In this document: piece by piece, positions 36,488 to 46,135 of the stretch
How the letters are laid out: the number at the start of each line of letters is the position of its first letter
Numbering within the stretch: the stretch's first letter is position 1
NCBI RefSeq assembly: GCF_017876545.1
Contig: NZ_JAGIOD010000001.1
Span: 1,550,001 to 1,614,000 of the forward strand
Reading direction: 5' to 3'
DNA length: 64,000 bases
From: Brachybacterium sacelli
GTDB taxonomy: Bacteria; Actinomycetota; Actinomycetes; Actinomycetales; Dermabacteraceae
The notes under the pieces: model-generated
What the model was told of the DNA's origin: nothing
Databases searched by the model: none
Seen by the model: only the letters and a program-made list of their open reading frames with translations
Translations under genes and position numbers: made by a program

Positions 36488-36645
36488 CGCCTCTTGTTGC
36501 TGGGTCGAGGTGCCACAGTCCCCCAAGCCCAGGCGCCAATCCATGGTTGACAGGTGATCTGCGCCTCGCCTACTGTCCTCGCCATGCCCGCAGAAGCGCG
36601 CATAAGACAGCAAAGAGTGGCAGTAAGTCGCAACAGGAGGTTGTC

Positions 36646-37920
36646 ATGAGCAACGGTGCTCTGGGTCGCCGCACGGTCCTCGCAGGGGTGGGAGCCGCCA
36701 CTGCGGCGGGAGCTCTGACCGCGTGCGGAGGATCGGGTGGATCTGGCGGTGACGGGAAGCTCGAGTTCCAGCAGTGGTGGGAGCCGGAGCTCCCGGACGG
36801 GTTCCTGCGCGGTCTGATGGATGAGTTCGAGGACTCGCACGAGGGAATCACCGTGGAACTGCTCTCCGGGCCCTACGCAGCAACGAAGGAGCAGCTGATC
36901 GCCGGAGCAGCGTCCCGCACGATGCCCGATGTGATGGGGCTGGACGGGGCATGGGTCAACAGCCTCGCTGAGCAGAAAGCGCTGGCGGACCTCGATCAGC
37001 TCATGGCCGATGCGTCCTACGATGGCTCAGATCTGGCTGCCACGGTCGAGTTCGATGGCGCTGCGCGGATGATCCCGGTCGCGAACTTCCCCTACATCCT
37101 GTTCATGAACCGCGATGTTCTCAGCAAGGCCGGCGTCGACGAGCCTCCTGCGACACGGGAGGAATTCTCAGCTGCCGCGCAGGCAGCGGTCGACGTCGAC
37201 GGCAATGCCCAGGGGTGGGTGCTCCCCTTGTCGCTCGAGGCGCCCAACGGCGTGCAGAACGACGTCATGTCCTGGCTGTGGGCGAATGGCCAGTCGATGC
37301 TCTCCGACGGGAAGCCAGCACTGGAGAGCCCTGAGGTCCAGAGCGCCGTCGATTTCATCCTCGAGCTCGACGAGCAGGGACTCATCGCCCCAGGTTCCGC
37401 AACGCTGAAGGAGCAGGACAAGGTCGAGGAGTTCAGTTCAGGGCGTGCAGCAATGATCGTGGACACCATCGCGCATGTGAATCTGCTCCGCGAGGGGTCA
37501 CCAGACCTGGACTTCGAGGTTGCCGCGATGCCCCGGAGCGAAGATGCCGACGGAGAGCCCGGTGTCACCTACGGCAGCTGGGGAATCGGCGTCGCAGAAG
37601 CATCCGAGAACAAAGACGCCGCGTGGAAGCTCGTCGAGTTCCTCATGAGCGAAGACGTCAACTCGCGGATCGCGACGGCCGCCAACGCTTTCCCCGGCAA
37701 CTCCGCAGCGGTCCCCGACAGCGTCGAAGAGGACGAGGTGATCAAGGCCGCCTTCGACGTCTGGCAGAGCGGAACTCCGATCAACGAGTTCGTCGGCCTT
37801 CCTGTCGCCGAACAGTTGATGCGCGACTTCGCCGAACAGCTGCAGAAGACGCTCGAAGGATCGCAGGTCGTGGACCAGGCGCTGACAGCAGCGCAAGAAA
37901 CATGGATGGCCCAGTTCTGA
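36646..37920 (+). CDS. Carbohydrate ABC importer, solute-binding lipoprotein
   Basis: A 424-residue family 1 solute-binding protein. Leader GRRTVLAGVG with lipobox LTAC, Cys27 lipidated, then a Gly/Ser linker. AGGAGG lies 5 bases before the ATG. It heads the rightward DeoR-linked operon: two permeases, class II aldolase, ADP-type kinase and PMI-like isomerase. The enzymes suggest a sugar that enters as a ketose or becomes one before bisphosphate cleavage. Confidence 0.92.
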   Translation: MSNGALGRRTVLAGVGAATAAGALTACGGSGGSGGDGKLEFQQWWEPELPDGFLRGLMDEFEDSHEGITVELLSGPYAATKEQLIAGAASRTMPDVMGLDGAWVNSLAEQKALADLDQLMADASYDGSDLAATVEFDGAARMIPVANFPYILFMNRDVLSKAGVDEPPATREEFSAAAQAAVDVDGNAQGWVLPLSLEAPNGVQNDVMSWLWANGQSMLSDGKPALESPEVQSAVDFILELDEQGLIAPGSATLKEQDKVEEFSSGRAAMIVDTIAHVNLLREGSPDLDFEVAAMPRSEDADGEPGVTYGSWGIGVAEASENKDAAWKLVEFLMSEDVNSRIATAANAFPGNSAAVPDSVEEDEVIKAAFDVWQSGTPINEFVGLPVAEQLMRDFAEQLQKTLEGSQVVDQALTAAQETWMAQF

Positions 37921-37967
37921 CCCCGAGTCATCGCGCGTTTCGATCTGACTCCGTCGAAGGAGAACTC

Positions 37968-38915
37968 ATGACCACATCCACTGCCGTAGACCCTTCGCGT
38001 GGGTCGTTGCCCGAGCGGCCACATGGCCGCAACCGGCACAGTGTCCACGGATCGCCGCTTCGCCCGTACGCCTTCCTCACCCCGACCCTCCTCGTCATGC
38101 TCGTGCTCATGGTGGTTCCGATCGTCATGGTCATCTGGTACTCGTTCCAGGACTCGGCAGTCACCATCCCGTCCACGGAATTCGTCGGCCTGGAGAAGTA
38201 CCGTCAGGTGCTCTCCGACGGCACCTTCTGGACGGCGACCGCGAACACCGCGCTCTTCGCCGGCATCAGTGTCATCGCCCACTTCATCATCGGCATCGGA
38301 TTCGCGACCCTGCTGAACTCCGAGCTGCTCAGCCCGCTGGTGCGAGCGATCTTCCGCACGGTGTTCATCCTGCCCTGGCTCTTCACCGTCGCCGTCGTGG
38401 CGGTGCTGTGGCGCATGCTGCTGAACCCGAACGGCATCGTGAACTATCTGGTCACCACGTTCGGCATCACCGATTCCGGCGTCGAGTGGCTCGCGAACTC
38501 GAGCACCGCACTTCCCATCATCATCTTCATCAACATCTGGTGCGGTTACCCCTTCTTCATGGTCAGCCTGCTCGCCGGGCTCCAAGGGATCCCGAAGGAC
38601 CTCTACGAAGCGGCTCGTGTGGACGGCGCCGGCATCATCCATCAGTTCTTCCACGTCACCATCCCGCAGCTGCGCCCGATCATCCTCAGCATGGCCATCC
38701 TCGACTTCATCTGGACTACCCAGCAGTTCGCTCTGATCTGGATGACGACCGGCGGGGGCCCCGTGGACAGCACGGAGATGCTGAGCACCTACACGTACAA
38801 GCTCGCGTTCTCGACCTACGACTTCAGCGCGGCGTCCGCCAGCGCAGTCGTCGTCCTACTGCTCTCGATGATCCTCGCGGTCCTGTACGTCCGTCAGCAA
38901 AGGGCGCGTGATTGA
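37968..38915 (+). CDS. Sugar ABC transporter permease (MalF type)
   Basis: A 315-residue permease. After a 35-residue hydrophilic N-terminus come six transmembrane segments and EAA loop EAARVDGAG...TIPQL. The ATG follows GAAGGAG by 6 bases. The frame open from 37623 is a shadow of the binding protein. Confidence 0.9.
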   Translation: MTTSTAVDPSRGSLPERPHGRNRHSVHGSPLRPYAFLTPTLLVMLVLMVVPIVMVIWYSFQDSAVTIPSTEFVGLEKYRQVLSDGTFWTATANTALFAGISVIAHFIIGIGFATLLNSELLSPLVRAIFRTVFILPWLFTVAVVAVLWRMLLNPNGIVNYLVTTFGITDSGVEWLANSSTALPIIIFINIWCGYPFFMVSLLAGLQGIPKDLYEAARVDGAGIIHQFFHVTIPQLRPIILSMAILDFIWTTQQFALIWMTTGGGPVDSTEMLSTYTYKLAFSTYDFSAASASAVVVLLLSMILAVLYVRQQRARD

Positions 38916-38916
38916 G

Positions 38917-39840
38917 ATGACTGCCCTGCGCGAAAGGACGACACCTCAGATGTCCCACGCCCACAGCACCACCGACCGCGGCCCCGCGCCTGCTGCGCTG
39001 CGCCGCCCCCAGAGGAGCGCAGCGCCCAAGAGGATCGGCATCCATGCGCTGTTGATCGCGTGCGCTCTCTTCCCCGCACTGCCGATCGTCTGGATGGCTT
39101 CGACGTCGTTCAAGCCGAACGGGCAGGTGTTCGACTGGCCGCCGAAGCTCATCACCTCGGCCATGAACTTCGACTCGTACGCCGCGATCTTCGCCGATGG
39201 TGGCAAGCTGCGCTTCTTCCTGAACAGTTACGTCGTGGCCGGATCCGTCACGGTGCTGACACTGCTGGTCTCGGTGCTCGCCGCCTACGCGCTCAGCCGC
39301 TACGAGTTCCCCTTCAAGCGGGCCCTGAACGTTCTCATCATCTCGGTGCAGGCCGTCCCGCCGATCACCTTGCTGATCCCGTACTTCGGACTCGTCGTCA
39401 CGCTGGGGCTTTATGACACCTATGGCGGGCTGATCCTCACGTACATGGTGTTCACGCTGCCTTACGCGATCATCATGATGACCGGGTACTTCAACACCCT
39501 TCCCAGAGAGCTCGACGAAGCCGTCATGGTCGACGGCGCCGGCCCGCTCACGGTGCTCTTCCGGATCCTGCTGCCGATCTCCGTCCCCGGGCTCGTGTCC
39601 GTTGGTGTCTATACCTTCATGATCGCGTGGAACGAGTACTTGTTCGCACTCACCCTCACTCGCACGAACGAGATGCGGACCGTGCCGATCGGCATCCAGC
39701 TGCTCATGGGACAGCACTCCTACGACTGGAGCCAGATCATGGCGATGAGCATCCTCGGCTCCATTCCGATTCTGGTGCTGTTCACCTTCTTCCAGCGGTA
39801 CTTCCTCAGCGGGATGTCCGCCGGAGCGGTCAAGGCCTGA
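38917..39840 (+). CDS. Sugar ABC transporter permease (MalG type)
   Basis: A 307-residue permease with six transmembrane segments and EAA-like loop EAVMVDGAG...LLPIS; it ends GMSAGAVKA. The start is uncertain: GTG 38908, ATG 38917 or ATG 38950 (AAAGGA about 11 bases upstream) are all in frame and differ only in the hydrophilic tail. Confidence 0.88.
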   Translation: MTALRERTTPQMSHAHSTTDRGPAPAALRRPQRSAAPKRIGIHALLIACALFPALPIVWMASTSFKPNGQVFDWPPKLITSAMNFDSYAAIFADGGKLRFFLNSYVVAGSVTVLTLLVSVLAAYALSRYEFPFKRALNVLIISVQAVPPITLLIPYFGLVVTLGLYDTYGGLILTYMVFTLPYAIIMMTGYFNTLPRELDEAVMVDGAGPLTVLFRILLPISVPGLVSVGVYTFMIAWNEYLFALTLTRTNEMRTVPIGIQLLMGQHSYDWSQIMAMSILGSIPILVLFTFFQRYFLSGMSAGAVKA

Positions 39841-39925
39841 CCACCCGGGTCGGCCCGCATCCGAAGCCGGCCCACCCCTGAACCCCCGGGCGAGAGCGTC
39901 CGGGTCCGACGAAAGGACCGAGCGA

Positions 39926-40807
39926 ATGCTCATCAACGGAATCGATCTGCTGACCACTGCGAATGAGAACTCCTTCGCGGTGCCGGCGTTCAACATCAGC
40001 GACTGGGCGATGATGCGGGGAATCATCGAGATCAGCGAAGAGCTGGACAGTCCACTCATCGTCGCAATCCACCCCGACGAGCTGGCGCACGCGGGCGAGG
40101 ACGTCATGCCGTCGATCATCCAGGCGTCCCGGAAGGCATCGGTCCCGGTGGCGATCCACTTCGACCACGGCACCACCTACGAGCAGATGCTGCAGGCAGT
40201 GCGCACCGGCTTCACCTCCGTGATGCTCGACGGCTCCATGCATGAGTACGAGCAAAACGTCGAGCTCACCCAGCAGGCCGTCGGTGTGGCCCACCCGCTG
40301 AGACTGTCCGTCGAGGCGGAGCTCGGCACCATCGGCAAGACCGACGACGAGGCCGAGGCGGGCACCGACGACATCATCTACACCGACCCCGAGGTGGCGC
40401 GGGACTTCGTCGAGAGGACCGGGGTGGACAGCCTCGCAGTGGCCATCGGTACCCGGCACGGGATCTACCCCTCCCACCTTAAGCCGGAGCTGAAGCTCGA
40501 TCTGCTCAAGGAGCTGAAGGCCGCGGTGTCGATCCCCCTGGTGCTCCACGGCGGCTCCAACAACCCCGACGACGAGATCGCAGAGGCCGTGACGCTCGGG
40601 GTCAACAAGATCAACATCTCCAGCGACATCAAGGTCGCCTACCACCAGAAGATGCGCGAGGTGCTGCAGGACGGCGGCATGCGGGAGCCCAACGTCATCC
40701 AGCCCGACTGCGTCGGGGCCATGAAGGAGACCGCTGCCCACAAGATCCGCCTGTTCGCTGCCGACGGCAAGGCCGCGCTCTACCCGCGGCTCACCGACCT
40801 GCGCTGA
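39926..40807 (+). CDS. Class II ketose-bisphosphate aldolase (GatY/KbaY/FbaA family)
   Basis: A 293-residue zinc-dependent aldolase. The catalytic Asp and zinc His are in HFDHGT (about residues 79-84), the second zinc His in GTRHGIYP, the third in VLHGGS, and the phosphate/K+ site in NKINISSD. The family splits fructose-, tagatose- or sorbose-type bisphosphates to dihydroxyacetone phosphate and an aldehyde. It follows the permeases and precedes an ADP-dependent-type sugar kinase that would make the bisphosphate. It is not likely to be the housekeeping fructose-bisphosphate aldolase because of this context. Confidence 0.9.
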   Translation: MLINGIDLLTTANENSFAVPAFNISDWAMMRGIIEISEELDSPLIVAIHPDELAHAGEDVMPSIIQASRKASVPVAIHFDHGTTYEQMLQAVRTGFTSVMLDGSMHEYEQNVELTQQAVGVAHPLRLSVEAELGTIGKTDDEAEAGTDDIIYTDPEVARDFVERTGVDSLAVAIGTRHGIYPSHLKPELKLDLLKELKAAVSIPLVLHGGSNNPDDEIAEAVTLGVNKINISSDIKVAYHQKMREVLQDGGMREPNVIQPDCVGAMKETAAHKIRLFAADGKAALYPRLTDLR

Positions 40808-40820
40808 GGGGGCGACGCTG

Positions 40821-42047
40821 ATGACCCCATCGATCGTGCTGGGATTGGGCGGCTGTCTTGACAGCGAGGTCGCCCTCGACCCGTCGAGACTGCAGGCGCT
40901 GGTCGACGACCACGCCCTCTCGCTGGCAGAGATCCGGCAGCCGACCACACTCACAACAGAACGTGATCTGCTCATCAGCGTCCTGGACTTCCTGCGGGAC
41001 GGCGTCGGCGGCGAGCGCTACGTCTCAACCGTCGACGCCGTCCTCGACTTCGAGAGCCACTTCGAGCACGCGACGACCCTGGGCGGGACCAACGTGCGAG
41101 CCGGTCGGACCTTGGCGCAGCTGGGACACCCGAACCTGCTCCACGTTCCCGGCCGGGACGAGATCTTCGAGAGCCTGCTCGTCGAGGGCTCCACCGTGCC
41201 GGCGCGGACGCCTCCCGCGGAGTACGTGCCGCACCTGATCGTCCAGTACCCCGAGGGACTGCGCCTGCAGTTGAGCGACGGGGCTCTCGAAGCAGCGCAC
41301 GCGAACCGCGTGATCCTCGTACACGACCCGGTCAGCGAGCTCACCCCGCTCCACGACACCCTGCCGGAGTGGCTGCAGCCCGGGGGAGTGGTCGTGCTCT
41401 CCGGGCTGAACTCGATCCGGGACGAGCGGATTCTCGAGGATCGTCTCGTCACGCTCCGCGGCATCCTCGACGACGCTCCCTCCGGCCTGCGGGTCCTCTA
41501 TGAGGACGCCGACTACCACGTGCCCAGCTTCCGCCGCAGAGTGTGGTCGGAGATCGCCCGCAGAGCCTCCGTGGTCGGGATGAACGAGGACGAGCTCGCG
41601 TCCTTCACCGGCCGACCTGTGGATGTCACGGATGCCGAGCAGATCGCCGCTGCACTCGAGATGGTGCTGGATCACCTGCCGGGAGGTGTGGTGATGGTGC
41701 ACTCGAAGTACTGGGCCCTTGCCGCTGGAGCTTACGCTCACGAGCTCGACGGAGCACTCGAGAACGGGATCCTCGCTGCCGGGGGGAGGTTCCTCGATGG
41801 CGACGACGCGCAGGCGAGCTCGCTCGAGACGGTGCGAGCTCGCCCGCGGAGCCTCCACGGAAAGGCCGTTGCCGCGACGTTGCCCGCGCTGCTGGCCGCT
41901 CCGGTCACGGTGGTGCCGGCGCGCGAGCTCCGCACCTCGACCCCCACGACCATCGGCCTCGGCGACACCTTCCTCGGCGGGTTCATCGCCGGGCTCGTCG
42001 AGGCCGGTGCACTGCTGGAACCTTCATCGACTCGGGTGATCTCATGA
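40821..42047 (+). CDS. ADP-dependent glucokinase/phosphofructokinase-family kinase
   Basis: A 408-residue ribokinase-fold kinase of the ADP-dependent PFK/GK family. Seen are the sugar-site GGTNVRAG near residue 89, the NExE-like GMNEDEL near residue 254, and the catalytic GLGDTF near residue 375 (GXGD Asp as base). The family is mainly archaeal or eukaryotic, with bacterial members near sugar operons. Between the class II aldolase and a PMI-like isomerase it probably phosphorylates a ketose phosphate. ADP rather than ATP as donor is a family expectation, not seen. It overlaps the next gene by ATGA. Confidence 0.8.
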   Translation: MTPSIVLGLGGCLDSEVALDPSRLQALVDDHALSLAEIRQPTTLTTERDLLISVLDFLRDGVGGERYVSTVDAVLDFESHFEHATTLGGTNVRAGRTLAQLGHPNLLHVPGRDEIFESLLVEGSTVPARTPPAEYVPHLIVQYPEGLRLQLSDGALEAAHANRVILVHDPVSELTPLHDTLPEWLQPGGVVVLSGLNSIRDERILEDRLVTLRGILDDAPSGLRVLYEDADYHVPSFRRRVWSEIARRASVVGMNEDELASFTGRPVDVTDAEQIAAALEMVLDHLPGGVVMVHSKYWALAAGAYAHELDGALENGILAAGGRFLDGDDAQASSLETVRARPRSLHGKAVAATLPALLAAPVTVVPARELRTSTPTTIGLGDTFLGGFIAGLVEAGALLEPSSTRVIS

Positions 42048-43036
42048 AACCCGCACATCTCGACCGCAACCAGCCACCGGGACGCTTCTACCGAGGCGGT
42101 GCACGGATCGCCGCGTTCCGTGAAGTGGCCGTGCACGGGGAGTTCGAGCCCGAGGATTGGGTGGGCTCGACCACGGAAGTCACGGGGGAGCCGGGCCTGG
42201 GCCTGTCCGTCCTGCCCGACGGGCGTTTGCTGCGCGACGCGATCGCTGCGGACCCCGTGGCGTGGCTCGGCGCCGAGCACGTCGCCGCGTTCGGCGAAGA
42301 CACTGAAGTGCTCACCAAGCTGCTCGACGCCGGAGAACGCCTGCCCGTGCATATTCACCCCAGCCGCGAGTTCTCCGAGGAGCACCTCGGACTGACGCAT
42401 GGCAAAGCGGAGGCCTGGGTCTACCTCACCGATGGGGAGGCCCACATCGGATTCCTCCCCGAGGTGACCCGCGACCAGGTGCTGCCCCTGCTGAGAGCGG
42501 GGGAGACCGCCCCGGTGCTCGAGCTGATGCACCAGCTCACCGTCACGGCAGGGGACGTCGTGTACTGCCCGCCAGGCATCCCGCACGCGATCGGCAGCGG
42601 CTCGTTCATGGTCGAGGTGCAGGAGCCTGCCGATCTCTCGATCTTCCTGGAGTGGAAGGACTTCCCGCTGCCCGGAGGAGCGGGAGGACATCTGGGACTC
42701 GACGACGAGACGGCCGCAGGAGCGGTGGTGGCTGGGATCGAGCGGGCGGTGGTCGACCAGTTCGTCTCCGCGGGAGGCGGGACGACGGGTGATCTGCTGG
42801 ACGGGGCCAATGCGCCGTTCCGCGTCGATCGGCTGCGAGCGGGTGACGAGATCGAGGCGGGGTTCGCCGTCCTCATCGTGACCGCGGGTGCGGGGCGTGC
42901 GAAGAACGAATCAGGTGATCTGATCACACTGGACAGAGGGTCGGCGTTCTCGGTACCGCACGTATGGGGATCAGTGACGATCGACGGACTCGAAGACCTG
43001 GAAGTGATCGTGGCTCGGCCGCCAAATCCCGCATGA
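42044..43036 (+). CDS. Mannose-6-phosphate isomerase-like (class I cupin) protein
   Basis: A 330-residue cupin-type isomerase. Zinc ligands of type I PMI appear in HIHPS (near residue 103), GKAEAW and GIPHAIG. It is shorter than most full PMIs (about 390), with the helical insert reduced, as in the B. subtilis ManA/YvyI group. Coupled by ATGA to the ADP-type kinase, it likely isomerises an aldose 6-phosphate to the ketose 6-phosphate, after which the kinase and aldolase complete a small glycolysis. Mannose itself is only one possible substrate. Confidence 0.82.
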   Translation: MKPAHLDRNQPPGRFYRGGARIAAFREVAVHGEFEPEDWVGSTTEVTGEPGLGLSVLPDGRLLRDAIAADPVAWLGAEHVAAFGEDTEVLTKLLDAGERLPVHIHPSREFSEEHLGLTHGKAEAWVYLTDGEAHIGFLPEVTRDQVLPLLRAGETAPVLELMHQLTVTAGDVVYCPPGIPHAIGSGSFMVEVQEPADLSIFLEWKDFPLPGGAGGHLGLDDETAAGAVVAGIERAVVDQFVSAGGGTTGDLLDGANAPFRVDRLRAGDEIEAGFAVLIVTAGAGRAKNESGDLITLDRGSAFSVPHVWGSVTIDGLEDLEVIVARPPNPA

Positions 43037-43251
43037 GCTGCGTTCAGGAGCCGACGGTGTGAGTGGCACTCGCGGAGAAGTCGTAAAACGCACCCGCCGA
43101 TAGTTCCCGCCTCAGTTGTCCCGAAGCATCCACACCCGCCGCAGGGGGACGCGTTCGGCGATGTCTTCTGGCAACTTCTCGTAGTTGCGCGGCGCTGAAC
43201 CCTGAAGTCCTCCGGTCACGAAGGCATCACGTTCGGCGGACCCCTCGCCAT

Positions 43252-43267
43252 GCACACGTTTGCGTGC
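43252..43267. promoter_or_regulatory. Possible operator before the amino-sugar operon
   Basis: The 271-base gap 43037-43307 holds an imperfect palindrome GCACACGTTTGCGTGC about 40 bases before the symporter start, and a short GAGTG-G-CACTC hairpin at 43061-43071 that could end the previous operon. The LacI protein at the end of the operon (50103) would be the binder. Weak evidence; I see no gene in the gap. Confidence 0.25.
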
Positions 43268-43307
43268 CACGCTCCCGGGCACCAAGCTCAAGAGATGAGG
43301 GAGAACA

Positions 43308-44846
43308 ATGGCTGTTCTTGACTGGGTCGTCATCGCCGGCTACTTCGTCGTGATGGTCCTGATCGGGCTCTACGCGAAGTCGAAGATCAGCGACGCCTCG
43401 GACTTCTACGTCGCCGGCGGGAAGCTGCCTGCCTGGCTGGTGGGCATCTCCCATCACATGTCCGGCTACTCCGCCGCGGTCTTCGTGGGCTACGCCGCGC
43501 TCGCCTACACCACCGGCTTCGCCGTCTACGTCTGGTGGGCTCTGAGCATCACCGTGGCCTGCAGCATCGGCGCCTGGCTGTTCGCGCCGCGCTGGCCCCG
43601 CCTGCGGCGCAAGCTCGGCATCATCTCGCCGCTGGAGTACCTGGCCACGCGCTTCAACGTGCCCACCGAGCAGCTGCTCGCGTGGTCCGGCGCGCTGTTG
43701 AAGGTGTTCGACGTGGCGGCGAAGTGGGTGGCCAGCGCCATCCTCCTGCAGGTCTTCGCGGGCCTGCCGATGGTGTGGGGGATCCTCGTGGTCGGCGGCG
43801 TCACCATGGTCTACTCCACGATCGGCGGGATCTGGGCGGACGTCCTCACCGACCTCGGCCAGTTCATCATCCAGTTCATCGCGGCCATCGCGATGCTCCT
43901 GATCGTCCTCGTGAAGCTCGGCGGGATCTCCTCGCTGTGGACCATGTGGGATCAGCTGCCTTCCGGCCACGCCCTGCCCTTCAACGACGACCTCACCCTC
44001 TGGTTCTTCCTCGCCTACTGCGTCATCTCCACGCTGTCCTACAACGGCGGCACCTGGAACCTCGCGATGCGCATGATCTCCACCGCTGACGGTGCTGCGG
44101 CACGCCGCTCCATGATCTTCTCCGGCGTCCTCTACCTGATCTGGCCGCTGGTGCTGTTCGTGCCGATGTGGGCGGCTCCGATCTTCCTGCCGGACCTGGC
44201 CGATCCCGAGCAGTCCTACGCACTGCTGGCCCAGCAGCTGCTGCCCGCCGGGCTCATCGGCCTCGTGCTCGCCGGCATGTTCTCGCACACCATGGCGATG
44301 ACCGCTTCGGACGCGAACGCGATCTCCTCGGTGGTGGTGCGGGACATCATCCCGGTGCTGCGCCGGGACCGCGGCTTCCTGCCGGAGCGGAGCGAGCTGT
44401 TCATGGCCCGCCTGACCACGTTCCTGTTCATCACCCTGTCGATGGGCATCGCGCTCACGGCAGATAGCTTCGGCGGCGTGCTCGGCCTGCTCATCGCCTG
44501 GTTCGGCGCCCTCGTCGGACCGATCGCAATCCCGATGCTGCTGGGGCTCCTGCCGGCCTTCCGGCGGTCCGGCTCGGCGGCGGCGATCACCTCGTGGGCC
44601 GTCGGCCTCGTGATCTTCGCGCTCAACAAGTACGTGCTCGCCGGCCCGATCGCCGAGCTCGGCACCGCGACGGAGCAGACGCTCACGGTCACCGCACCCG
44701 TGGTGAGCTCGATCATCGTGTTCATCGCCTACGGGTTCCTCCGCCCGGCGCACAGCGCGCAGGTCGACGAACTGGTCGAGTCCCTGAACCACGATGATCC
44801 GGCCCCCGGACCGGCTGACGCGGCGACTCAGGAAGCCACCCGATGA
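43308..44846 (+). CDS. Sodium:solute symporter (SSS family)
   Basis: A 512-residue membrane protein with about thirteen transmembrane segments. N-terminal FYVAGGKLPAW and SHHMSGYSAAVFVG are typical of SSS transporters such as NanT/SglT relatives, and the sodium-site region MFSHTMAMTASDAN is kept. GAGGGAG precedes the ATG. It heads the amino-sugar operon and is coupled by ATGA to the epimerase, so it probably brings in N-acetylmannosamine, N-acetylglucosamine or a related sugar with Na+. Confidence 0.9.
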   Translation: MAVLDWVVIAGYFVVMVLIGLYAKSKISDASDFYVAGGKLPAWLVGISHHMSGYSAAVFVGYAALAYTTGFAVYVWWALSITVACSIGAWLFAPRWPRLRRKLGIISPLEYLATRFNVPTEQLLAWSGALLKVFDVAAKWVASAILLQVFAGLPMVWGILVVGGVTMVYSTIGGIWADVLTDLGQFIIQFIAAIAMLLIVLVKLGGISSLWTMWDQLPSGHALPFNDDLTLWFFLAYCVISTLSYNGGTWNLAMRMISTADGAAARRSMIFSGVLYLIWPLVLFVPMWAAPIFLPDLADPEQSYALLAQQLLPAGLIGLVLAGMFSHTMAMTASDANAISSVVVRDIIPVLRRDRGFLPERSELFMARLTTFLFITLSMGIALTADSFGGVLGLLIAWFGALVGPIAIPMLLGLLPAFRRSGSAAAITSWAVGLVIFALNKYVLAGPIAELGTATEQTLTVTAPVVSSIIVFIAYGFLRPAHSAQVDELVESLNHDDPAPGPADAATQEATR

Positions 44847-46135
44847 GCGCGCTGCGGGGCCACCTCGAGCGCGACGTGCTCGGCTGGTGGAGCAGGGAAG
44901 GGGCAGACGACCACCTCGGCGGAGTCCACACCTGCTTCACCAACCGCGGCGAGCCCACCAGCAGCGAGAAGTACACGTGGTCGCAGGGACGCTGGGCCTG
45001 GACCTGCGCGCTGGTCGCCGATGAGATCGACACCGGACGCCTCACGGGAGACAGCACCCTCTGGCGGGGCAGAGCGTCCCGCACCGCCGAGTTCCTCGCC
45101 GCCCACGCGTTCCTGCCGGACGATCGCACCAGCTTCCGCCTCAGCGATGCCGGGAAGAAGCTGCCGGACGAGAACGGTGAACTGGCCACGAGCGTCTTCG
45201 CCGATCTCTTCGCCGTGCTCGGCCTGGCCGGTGCGGCACGCGGCGCCGGCGAGAGGGCCCACGGCTGGCTCTCCCAGGCTCACCGCACCCTGACCGGCGC
45301 AGAGACCTCCCTGCGCGCCCGGACCGCGAAGAGCGCCCCGTACCCGGTGCCGCTCGGGTTCCGGGACCTGGCCGGTCCGATGACGCTCGTCCATGTCGCC
45401 GGGGAGCTGCACCGAGCGGACGCCTCCGACGACGCACGTCGAGTCACCGCCGACGCCCGGACAGCGCTGATCGGGGGAGAGGAGGCGTTCCTCGGCGACG
45501 ACAGCTGGTGGGAGTTCCGCCCAGATGCCGCCACCGAACATGACACCCTGCTGGCCCGGCACGTCACCCCTGGGCACCTGCTCGAGCTGCTGTGGATGCT
45601 CGTGCACGTCGGCGACCAGCTGCCGCAGCTCGCGATCCCGGAACCGACGCTCACTGCGCTCGCCGTGCGCGCGCTCGAGACGGGCTGGGACGAGGCGGAG
45701 GGTGGGCTGCTGCGCTACGTCGACCGCGACACCGGCGGCGCCCCCGTTGGCCGCCTGCTCGATACCCCGTACGAAGCCCTCGTGGAGCACACCTGGGACA
45801 CCAAGCTCTGGTGGGTGCACGCTGAAGCGATGTACGCGACGGCCCTGCTCGCCCACCGCACCGGCTCCCGGGAGCTCACCCGTTGGGCCGAGCGGGTGCG
45901 CGAGTACACGCTGGGCACGTTCCCAGACCCGGACGGCCAGGAATGGATCCAGATCCGGTCCCGCGACGGCAGCCCGCTGGACGAGGTGGTGGCGCTCCCG
46001 GTCAAGGACCCGATGCACATCGCGCGCTCGCTCCTGCTGCTGAATGCGCTCGAGCACGACATCGCGATGGACCACACCACGCCCGCCATCACCACGCCCG
46101 CCAACACCACGACCACCGAGGAGACTTCACTGTGA
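44843..46135 (+). CDS. N-acylglucosamine 2-epimerase (AGE) family protein
   Basis: A 430-residue alpha/alpha-barrel protein. AGE-family marks are the N-terminal WSQGRWAW, the catalytic-type HVTPGHLLELLW near residue 235, and DTKLWWVHAEAM near residue 320 with the second His. The C-terminal 15 residues are a Thr/Pro-rich tail. AGE enzymes interconvert N-acetylmannosamine and N-acetylglucosamine (or mannose and fructose for relatives). With NagA and NagB next to it, ManNAc to GlcNAc is the best guess. The stop overlaps nagB. Confidence 0.82.
   Translation: MSALRGHLERDVLGWWSREGADDHLGGVHTCFTNRGEPTSSEKYTWSQGRWAWTCALVADEIDTGRLTGDSTLWRGRASRTAEFLAAHAFLPDDRTSFRLSDAGKKLPDENGELATSVFADLFAVLGLAGAARGAGERAHGWLSQAHRTLTGAETSLRARTAKSAPYPVPLGFRDLAGPMTLVHVAGELHRADASDDARRVTADARTALIGGEEAFLGDDSWWEFRPDAATEHDTLLARHVTPGHLLELLWMLVHVGDQLPQLAIPEPTLTALAVRALETGWDEAEGGLLRYVDRDTGGAPVGRLLDTPYEALVEHTWDTKLWWVHAEAMYATALLAHRTGSRELTRWAERVREYTLGTFPDPDGQEWIQIRSRDGSPLDEVVALPVKDPMHIARSLLLLNALEHDIAMDHTTPAITTPANTTTTEETSL

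Noticed and set aside
38908..38916. GTG 38908 as start of the MalG-type permease
   Set aside because: Possible but overlaps the upstream gene by 8 bases with only a partial ribosome-binding site; the choice does not change the protein call.
43112..43333. 73-codon frame on the minus strand before the symporter
   Set aside because: Runs over the symporter start and ribosome-binding site; no supporting bias.
43227..44792. 521-codon frame on the minus strand
   Set aside because: Antisense to the SSS symporter; composition is His/Asp/Gly-rich as in other shadows.
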